This document shows positions 6,213 through 10,104 of a stretch of 10,104 nucleotides of DNA, one piece after another. Origin of the DNA: Acidimicrobiia bacterium (lineage in GTDB: Bacteria; Actinomycetota; Acidimicrobiia; Spongiisociales; UBA5794). The position numbers and the translations under genes are program-made. Each line of letters opens with the position of its first letter. Within the stretch, counting starts at the first letter, position 1. The DNA is taken from NCBI GenBank assembly GCA_030599515.1, contig JAUVNV010000075.1, positions 1 through 10,104 on the forward strand. Reading direction: 5' to 3'. Below the pieces are notes generated by a model. The model worked only from the letters and a program-made list of their open reading frames with translations, did no database searches and was not told where the DNA came from.

Positions 6213-7367
6213 GTGCTGGATCAGGCTCAGATCGATCGACTCAGGCTGATCGACACCGGGGGGTTCCCCGTGCTGTCGGTCTACGTGAATCTCCAACCGG
6301 GACCCGTGTCTCTGCGGAACCTCCCCGCTCGAATCAAGGACCTTCTCGCTCAAGCCGAGGCCACCTCGGAATCGCTTCCGCGGTCACAGCGGCTCTCGAT
6401 CCGGGAAGACGTCCACGCGCTCTCGCGCGACATCGGACGGTTCGGTACGGATCTCGGCCATGGCGTTGCCGTCTTCCGCTCTCATGGGGCGGGAGTTGAC
6501 GAGCAGTTCACGCTCCCCGGGCCGGTTCGCGATCGGGCAATCGTCGATGACGCTCCATACTTCCGGCCCCTCGAAGCCATGATCGAGCACTATCGGCGGT
6601 ACTGCGTGGCAGTGGTTGGTCGGCGTCTCGGATCGATCTTCCGGTTCTCAATGGACCAACTCGAGACCTGGGAGGAAATGCGCGACGAGGAGATCCGCAA
6701 GGCGAACTACGGCGGGTTCTCGGGATACGAAGAGCAGCGCGTGCGGGCGAGAGCCGACGAGATGGCGGCTCGACACTACCGGCACGTCGCCGACCGGATC
6801 ACCGAGTTGAAGCGATCTGATGGCGGATTCGACCTCCTCATCGTTGGCGGCTCCGACTCTCATGTCGCCGGGTTACTCGCGGCGCTCCCCCCGGATGTCG
6901 CTGATCTGTTAGCCGGCACGTTCACGATCGATCCAAGAACGATGACACCGTCGACGGTGCTCGAACATGCCCGTCGCGTGGCGGCCGAGTGGGAGGTGCA
7001 GGAAGAGACCCGGCTTGTCACCGAACTCTTCGACGCAGCAGCCTCTGGAAGCACAGCGGTTCTCGGTCTCGAACAGGCATGCGCGGCGGTCAATCGACGT
7101 GCGGTGGAGGTTCTCTTCGTTCAGGCGGAGCACACCACGGCGGGATCGATCTGCGTCGACTGCGAACGGGTGACCTGTGAGATGGGGTCGGCCTGCTCGG
7201 TCTGCGGTGGTTCGCTCCGTTCATTGCCCGACGTCGTCGATCGTCTGAGTGAGTTGGTGCGGGGTGCAGGCGGTCGCGTACAGCACATACTGAACGACGG
7301 CCCCCTGGCAGAGGTCGAGGCCGGCGCCCTGTTGCGCTACGCGGCGCCGATGGTCGATCCGACCTGA
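6213..7367 (+). CDS. baeRF-type (bacterial eRF1-like / Vms1-related) protein
   Basis: A 384-residue soluble protein with the three-part layout of bacterial and archaeal eRF1-related (baeRF) proteins. The N-terminal part (about 1-125) has FPVLSVYVNLQPG, the usual start of this family. The middle domain (about 128-265) has VAVVGRRLGSIFRF and then YGGFSGYEEQR (166-176) followed by a basic helix, aligning with the GGQ loop and following helix of eRF1. The C-terminal domain (about 270-384) resembles the L7Ae-like eRF1 domain 3 (AVLGLEQACAAVNRRAVEVLFV). It contains a cysteine cluster (Cys314, 317, 322, 328 and 331, ending CSVCGG) that looks like a zinc ribbon. Relatives act, or are thought to act, on peptidyl-tRNA or stalled ribosomes; the activity here is not proven. 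The GTG start at 6213 is fixed by AGGAGG at 6202-6207, five bases upstream. No clear promoter was found in 6107-6212. Confidence 0.8.
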   Translation: MLDQAQIDRLRLIDTGGFPVLSVYVNLQPGPVSLRNLPARIKDLLAQAEATSESLPRSQRLSIREDVHALSRDIGRFGTDLGHGVAVFRSHGAGVDEQFTLPGPVRDRAIVDDAPYFRPLEAMIEHYRRYCVAVVGRRLGSIFRFSMDQLETWEEMRDEEIRKANYGGFSGYEEQRVRARADEMAARHYRHVADRITELKRSDGGFDLLIVGGSDSHVAGLLAALPPDVADLLAGTFTIDPRTMTPSTVLEHARRVAAEWEVQEETRLVTELFDAAASGSTAVLGLEQACAAVNRRAVEVLFVQAEHTTAGSICVDCERVTCEMGSACSVCGGSLRSLPDVVDRLSELVRGAGGRVQHILNDGPLAEVEAGALLRYAAPMVDPT

Positions 7368-7404
7368 CCTGGGGTACCGTTACGGACCCATCGAAGGAGG
7401 GACC

Positions 7405-7980
7405 GTGCCACGGACCGTCGCTGTGGTTCTCGCCAATGACCCCGGGTCGGGTTTCGTCGGATCGAAGTATCTGAGCGTCGTCGGTGGCATCACGCTCATC
7501 GACCGGTCGCTTGCAGGCGCGTCCGTGTGGCCGGTCGACGAGGTCATCGTCGTGCTTGGTCCCGATGCCGAGGACATCGCGGCCACGTTGGGATCCTGGG
7601 ACGCGACGATCGTCATCGATCCGGAGTGGGAAGAAGGCTCCGCCGCTTCGCTACGCGTCGGGCTCGACGTCGTGATGCGGGGTCCGGCGACCGATCTTGT
7701 GGTGATCGCGTTTGCCGATCAACCCGAAATTCCCGCGAGCGACGTCTCCGCTCTCTTGGATGCGGCCGAAGGCGCGACGGCGGTCGTTCCGAAGTACCGG
7801 TATCGACGTGGATTCCCGATCGTGCTTGCCAGGGAATCGTGGGAACACTTGCTCGGACTGGAGGGCGACGTCGACCTCCTGGGACTTCTCGAGAGCCATC
7901 CCGAGGGCGTTGCCGAGGTGTGGTTCGATCGCCTCGAGACGCCACGCATCCGGATTCCGGAGGATGTGACAGGTCGTTGA
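7405..7980 (+). CDS. MobA-like NTP transferase-family protein with altered nucleotide loop
   Basis: A 191-residue soluble protein with the MobA/MocA-type nucleotidyltransferase (NTP_transf_3) fold. It has the N-terminal strand TVAVVLA (4-10), Lys21 at the conserved lysine position, EEGSAASLRVGL (76-87) corresponding to the family's 'GqstSLraGl', the metal-binding FADQP with Asp105, and RRGFPIVLARESWEHLLGLEGDVDLLGLL, equivalent to 'GHPvlf...L..L.GD.Ga..ll'. Family members transfer GMP or CMP to molybdopterin, or related nucleotides to other acceptors. Here the usual LAAGxSxRMGxxK loop reads LANDPGSGFVGSK, lacking the Gly and Arg, so the substrate may differ or activity may be lost. No molybdenum-cofactor genes are adjacent. 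The GTG at 7405 has AAGGAGG at 7394-7400, four bases upstream. It follows the baeRF gene by 37 bp on the same strand and may be cotranscribed with it. Confidence 0.75.
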   Translation: MPRTVAVVLANDPGSGFVGSKYLSVVGGITLIDRSLAGASVWPVDEVIVVLGPDAEDIAATLGSWDATIVIDPEWEEGSAASLRVGLDVVMRGPATDLVVIAFADQPEIPASDVSALLDAAEGATAVVPKYRYRRGFPIVLARESWEHLLGLEGDVDLLGLLESHPEGVAEVWFDRLETPRIRIPEDVTGR

Positions 7981-7991
7981 AAGCGGTCCTA

Positions 7992-8021
7992 TCGACTCGG
8001 GGCGCGGTCATCCGGTAGGAT
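7992..8021 (+). promoter_or_regulatory. Possible promoter of the DUF4332 gene
   Basis: TCGACT (7992-7997; four of six matches to TTGACA), an 18-bp spacer and TAGGAT (8016-8021; four of six to TATAAT) lie 40 bp before the ATG at 8062. Just downstream, CTGGGC (8024-8029) and GCCCAG (8044-8049) form an imperfect stem enclosing a second small stem (GCTC 8033-8036 / GAGC 8040-8043) that ends at the Shine-Dalgarno. If the promoter call is right, transcription would start inside the first arm, so the hairpin would be incomplete in the RNA. Confidence 0.35.
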
Positions 8022-8061
8022 TGCTGGGCTGAGCTCCGCGAGCGCCCAGAGGGGGCATGGA

Positions 8062-8466
8062 ATGGCATCGATCGCTGCGATCGAATCTATGGATCAACGT
8101 GACGCGACGAAGCTCCGCAAGGCGGGCGTGCGTACGACCGACGCGTTGCTCAAGGTTGCCGCGACACGAACCGGGCGCCGCCGTCTGGCCAGGGAAACGA
8201 ACCTCCCTGAGAGCGAGATCCTCGCTTGGGTGAACCGTGCCGATCTGATGCGGATCAAGGGCGTTGGTGCGGAGTACGCCGACCTGATGGAGGTCGCCGG
8301 CGTGGACACCATTCGTGAGCTACGACGCCGGAATCCCGATCGCCTCCTTGCGGCCATGACCGACCTGAATCTCAGGAGACGCCTGATCCGCCGTCTCCCG
8401 ACCAATGGGATGGTCGCCGGATGGATCGAAGCGGCGAAGGAGATCGAGCCGCTCGTGACGCACTGA
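8062..8466 (+). CDS. DUF4332 (helix-hairpin-helix-like) protein
   Basis: A 134-residue basic, soluble protein matching the DUF4332 family along its length. An N-terminal helical unit (DATKLRKAGVRTTDALLKVAA, about 14-34) is followed by TGRRRLARETNLPESEILAWVNRADL (37-62), then the helix-hairpin-helix RIKGVGAEYADLMEVAGVDTIREL (64-87) and a last unit RNPDRLLAAM...LIRRLPTNGMVAGWIEAAKEI. Such repeated HhH units usually bind DNA or RNA backbone, but no specific role is known for this family. The first HhH lacks the usual G-I-G turn (it reads AIESMDQRDA), so only the second looks fully formed. The ATG at 8062 has an AGAGGGGG Shine-Dalgarno at 8048-8055, six bases upstream; an ATG at 8057 is out of frame. 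The gene is followed by the heptamer repeat and a hairpin and converges on the HbhA-like gene. Confidence 0.85.
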   Translation: MASIAAIESMDQRDATKLRKAGVRTTDALLKVAATRTGRRRLARETNLPESEILAWVNRADLMRIKGVGAEYADLMEVAGVDTIRELRRRNPDRLLAAMTDLNLRRRLIRRLPTNGMVAGWIEAAKEIEPLVTH

Positions 8467-8468
8467 CA

Positions 8469-8502
8469 AGTACTGAGTACTGGGTGCCGAGTACTCAGTA
8501 CC
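8469..8502. repeat. 7-bp tandem repeat AGTACTC/G, copy 2
   Basis: Two bases after the DUF4332 stop codon, heptamers begin at 8469, 8476, 8483, 8490 and 8497: AGTACTG, AGTACTG, a degenerate GGTGCCG, AGTACTC and AGTACC. The 7-bp register is kept through the degenerate unit. Arms 8470-8481 and 8490-8501 are a perfect 12-bp inverted repeat with an 8-base loop, so the array can fold as a hairpin. It has the same unit and position relative to stop and terminator as copy 1 at 3203-3230. Confidence 0.85.
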
Positions 8503-8511
8503 GACGACGCG

Positions 8512-8543
8512 ATGAAGCCCCGCCCTTTCGGTCGGGGCTTCAT
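8512..8543. terminator. Bidirectional terminator hairpin between convergent genes
   Basis: ATGAAGCCCCG (8512-8522) and CGGGGCTTCAT (8533-8543) form a perfect 11-bp stem with a 10-base loop. It sits between the DUF4332 gene (plus strand, stop at 8466) and the HbhA-like gene (minus strand, stop at 8560), so it can serve both. No T run follows on either strand; the A/T-rich base of the stem partly substitutes. The hairpin is certain, its terminator role probable. Confidence 0.65.
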
Positions 8544-8559
8544 GTCGAGAACGTGAAGG

Positions 8560-9156
8560 TCACTTCTCGGGTGTTGTGTCCTTTGCAGCCGCTTTCGGGG
8601 TCGTCTTCTTCGGAGCGGCCTTCTTGGCCGTTGCCTTGGGGGTCGTCTTCTTGGCGGCGGTCTTCTTGGTTGCCGTCTTCTTCGGAGCGACCTTCTTCGT
8701 GACGGTCTTGTCGACCTTCACAGGAGTGGGGCCGGAGACGCCGGGGGTGAACTGCTCGCGCCAGTTGTGAAGCGTGGTTTCGAGCTGCTCGCGAAGCATC
8801 TCGACGCGCTCCTGGAAGAGGTCGACGTCGACCTTGTCCTGGATCTGCTCGATGACCTTGGCCTCCTGGATGTGCTCGACACCTTCCTGGAGTTGTTCGA
8901 CCATGTGCGACTCGCGAATAGAACCGGTCAGCTCGCGGCCCGCGGCCTCGAGGTCGGCGATCGACGTCTCCATGAACAAGTTCGTTCCGAAGTCCATGAC
9001 CTTGCGGCTTGCGCCGCCGAGGTCGGCGATCGAAGCTTCGGTGAACAAGTCAGTCCCGAAGTCCTTCGTCTTGCGGCCGGTCACCATCGGAGTTCCGACG
9101 GCTACGTAGAACGCCTTGATGACGTTGTCTTTCTGGGTGTCCATGACGGTGGTCAT
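8560..9156 (-). CDS. HbhA-like protein: coiled coil with Lys/Ala/Pro/Thr-rich C-terminal tail
   Basis: A 198-residue protein, close to the 199 residues of mycobacterial heparin-binding hemagglutinin (HbhA). It has no signal peptide, as in HbhA. Residues 5-30 form an amphipathic start (DNVIKAFYVAVGTPMVTG). Residues 31-53 and 54-76 are a tandem duplication (DFGTDLF.EASIADL / DFGTNLFMETSIADL). Residues 77-137 are charged helical coiled coil (VEQLQEGVEHIQEAKVIEQI, then FQERVEMLREQLETTLHNW). Residues 150-198 are a tail of KKTA, KKTTPK and KKAAPK repeats. In mycobacteria the equivalent tail binds heparan sulfate and the protein is surface-exposed; a DNA-, polyphosphate- or granule-binding role is equally possible for such a tail. 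The ATG at 9156 is supported by AAGGAGG at 9167-9161, and it overlaps the upstream XRE stop (ATGA), indicating coupled translation. The identification rests on architecture, length and gene order rather than clear sequence identity. Confidence 0.7.
   Translation of the reverse strand: MTTVMDTQKDNVIKAFYVAVGTPMVTGRKTKDFGTDLFTEASIADLGGASRKVMDFGTNLFMETSIADLEAAGRELTGSIRESHMVEQLQEGVEHIQEAKVIEQIQDKVDVDLFQERVEMLREQLETTLHNWREQFTPGVSGPTPVKVDKTVTKKVAPKKTATKKTAAKKTTPKATAKKAAPKKTTPKAAAKDTTPEK
8929..9066 (-). repeat. 69-bp in-frame tandem duplication inside the HbhA-like gene
   Basis: Segments 8998-9066 and 8929-8997 encode two successive 23-residue units (residues 31-53 and 54-76). The DNA is also still alike: for example CGAGGTCGGCGATCGA appears at 8949-8964 and again at 9018-9033, exactly 69 bp apart, indicating a fairly recent or conserved duplication. 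Confidence 0.8.
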
Positions 9157-9503
9157 GTCGCCTCCTTCTGTCCATTGCCGACGAAGCTCCGGTAGATCTC
9201 CGTCAGCGCTTGTTGCTGGGTCTTCGTGAGCGTCGGGTCGGACTCGATAGCGGCCTCGACGCTGGAGTGCTCGATATCGTCGAGGAGTCCGGCACGTTCG
9301 TAGAGCGATTCGGTCCTGATTCCGAGTGCCCTGGCGATCGACTTGAGGATCTCCGCAGAGGGCTTACGCAGTCCGCGCTCGATCTGCGACAGGTACGGGT
9401 TCGAGATGCCCGCCTGATCGGCGAGCCTCCGAACAGACATCGCGGAGCGTGTTCGATGCTCCTTGATGAATGTGCCGAGATCTGAAACGGTTGGACTCTT
9501 CAC
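9153..9503 (-). CDS. XRE-family regulator, Rv0474-like
   Basis: A 116-residue DNA-binding protein. Residues 7-66 are an XRE/Cro-type helix-turn-helix: LGTFIKEHRTRSAMSVRRLA, then AGISNPYLSQIERGLRKPS as recognition region, then EILKSIARALGI. The C-terminus (SVEAAIESDPTLTKTQQQAL then TEIYRSFVG) resembles the conserved tail of the mycobacterial Rv0474-type regulators that sit next to hbhA. The stop codon shares bases with the start of the HbhA-like gene (ATGA), so the two form a coupled operon. The GTG at 9503 is chosen because it begins the conserved region and lies 9 bases after a good -10 box (TATACT), implying a leaderless or nearly leaderless mRNA; there is no Shine-Dalgarno. The open frame extends upstream to 9713 but that part does not resemble the family. 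Autoregulation through the inverted repeat at 9509-9541 is likely by inference. Confidence 0.85.
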   Translation of the reverse strand: MKSPTVSDLGTFIKEHRTRSAMSVRRLADQAGISNPYLSQIERGLRKPSAEILKSIARALGIRTESLYERAGLLDDIEHSSVEAAIESDPTLTKTQQQALTEIYRSFVGNGQKEAT

Positions 9504-9508
9504 GATGA

Positions 9509-9541
9509 TTGCAGTATATCGCAGAGTGCTAACTACTGCAA
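9509..9541 (-). promoter_or_regulatory. Promoter and candidate operator of the XRE-HbhA operon
   Basis: On the minus strand, -35 TTGCAG (9541-9536), a 17-bp spacer and -10 TATACT (9518-9513) lie just before the GTG at 9503. A perfect 8-bp inverted repeat, TTGCAGTA at 9509-9516 and TACTGCAA at 9534-9541, separated by 17 bp, covers the -10 and the -35 exactly. Half-sites are 25 bp centre to centre, about two and a half helical turns. This suits a repressor binding as two dimers or a looped tetramer, probably the XRE protein itself. Confidence 0.65.
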
Positions 9542-9606
9542 GCACCTGTTGAGACCGAGTTGGATGATCCCCCGGGAGAGGTCCGACGTCGGGTCGTTGA
9601 ATGCAG

Positions 9607-10104
9607 CTAGGAGAACGCCGTTCCTCGTCCAGCGAGCAGTGCGTCGAGAGTGCTCTGCACCGTGCGTCGAATGTCTTCGGATCGCTCGAGCATGCGGAGC
9701 GGATCGGGCTCAACGCCGGGGTTCTCGGGCATCACCGGTGGGAGGAATCGAATGCGCCACCGCACCGGCAGCGGGACCGGATTGAGGAACACAGCGATCT
9801 CCTCGACCCGTTGCTGAGGGAAGATGAACCGCACGAGCTGGGCCAGGCGCTTCGAAACGGCGACGGTCGGGTGGACTTCCTCTGCGCCGAGAATCGCAAC
9901 GGGAACGATCGGTGTCCCCGTCTGCTCGGCGAGCTGCACGAAACCCCCGCGGCCGAACCGCTGCACGTGGTACGCCTGCCAAACCGGCTTCATGAAGCCG
10001 GATTCCCCCTCGGGAAACACGCCGAGCAAGGCTCCGCGATTCAGGAGATGGCGGGCGTCCTCCTGGGTCGCGTACACAGCGCCGACCTTCCGGTACATGT
10101 GGGA
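9607..10104 (-). CDS. PlsC-type lysophospholipid acyltransferase, 3' part only
   Basis: The last 165 residues of an acyltransferase whose start lies beyond the right edge. The conserved block LLGVFPEGESG (the 'FPEGxx' acyl-acceptor motif of the PlsC family) is followed by GRGGFVQLAEQTGTPIVPVAILGAEEV, the typical 'G...lA.....piVPv.i.G' block. The catalytic NHxxxxD motif would be upstream, outside the window. The C-terminal third (VRWRIRFLPPVMPE, then RRTVQSTLDALLAGRG) is ordinary for the family. These enzymes transfer acyl groups to lysophosphatidic acid or related lipids at the inner membrane. Which acceptor is used cannot be told from this part. It is on the same strand as the XRE-HbhA operon but about 100 bp upstream of it, and that operon has its own promoter. 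Confidence 0.85.
   Translation of the reverse strand, partial: SHMYRKVGAVYATQEDARHLLNRGALLGVFPEGESGFMKPVWQAYHVQRFGRGGFVQLAEQTGTPIVPVAILGAEEVHPTVAVSKRLAQLVRFIFPQQRVEEIAVFLNPVPLPVRWRIRFLPPVMPENPGVEPDPLRMLERSEDIRRTVQSTLDALLAGRGTAFS

Noticed and set aside
8563..8710. Short repeated units with TTCTTGG/TTCTTCGG, which at first look like a minisatellite or CRISPR-like array.
   Set aside because: They are Lys-Lys-Thr and Lys-Lys-Ala codons of the HbhA-like tail read on the minus strand; spacing is irregular and in frame with the protein.
8767..9195. A plus-strand open frame opposite the HbhA-like gene, rich in Leu and Asp.
   Set aside because: It is the mirror image of the coiled-coil coding sequence, has no Shine-Dalgarno, and would be antisense to a gene with a strong start and an operon partner.
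9524..9532. GAGTGCTAA, an exact half of the CIRCE element bound by HrcA.
   Set aside because: The other half (TTAGCACTC nine bases away) is absent on either side, and no heat-shock gene follows. It falls in the spacer of the XRE promoter and is probably chance.

Overview
The window is GC-rich, gene-dense bacterial DNA carrying eleven intact or near-intact genes plus one partial gene at each edge. An actinobacterial origin is likely: there is a DivIVA/Wag31-type coiled-coil protein, an XRE regulator directly followed by an HbhA-like protein with a Lys/Ala/Pro tail (the same order as mycobacterial Rv0474-hbhA), a bacterial eRF1-like (baeRF) protein, and several starts that look leaderless. A non-mycobacterial, environmental actinobacterium such as a member of Acidimicrobiia would fit, but that placement is inferred from protein style only.

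Layout. At the left edge, the 5' part of a CapA-like lipoprotein gene runs leftward off the window (1-377). Across a short divergent gap lies ppdK (482-3202), a complete pyruvate phosphate dikinase, followed by a 7-bp tandem repeat and a strong intrinsic terminator with a GAGA loop. A DUF4388 gene (3332-4048) then converges, with 7 bp between stop codons, on a leftward pair of small membrane-protein genes (DUF4190 then DUF2752) joined by a GTGA overlap. Next are a leftward DivIVA-like gene (4967-5704) and, divergent from it, a small excisionase-type helix-turn-helix gene (5867-6106). Rightward genes follow: a baeRF-type protein (6213-7367), a MobA-like nucleotidyltransferase (7405-7980) and a DUF4332 helix-hairpin-helix protein (8062-8466). 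The last is again followed by the 7-bp repeat and a terminator hairpin. The right end is leftward: an HbhA-like gene (8560-9156) whose start overlaps the stop of its upstream XRE regulator (9153-9503), and at the edge a truncated PlsC-type acyltransferase (9607-10104).

Functionally this is mostly chromosomal housekeeping and envelope material: central carbon metabolism (PPDK), cell-shape or polar scaffolding (DivIVA), envelope or membrane proteins (CapA, DUF4190, DUF2752, acyltransferase, HbhA-like), and translation-related factors (baeRF). No tRNA, rRNA, CRISPR array, transposase or prophage module was seen. The most unusual signals are the heptamer AGTACTG/C arrays, found twice in the same position (after a stop codon, before a terminator), and the perfect 8-bp inverted repeat over both promoter elements of the XRE-HbhA operon. 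Also notable are the non-canonical active-site motifs in the baeRF and MobA-like proteins, and a 23-residue internal duplication in the HbhA-like protein.
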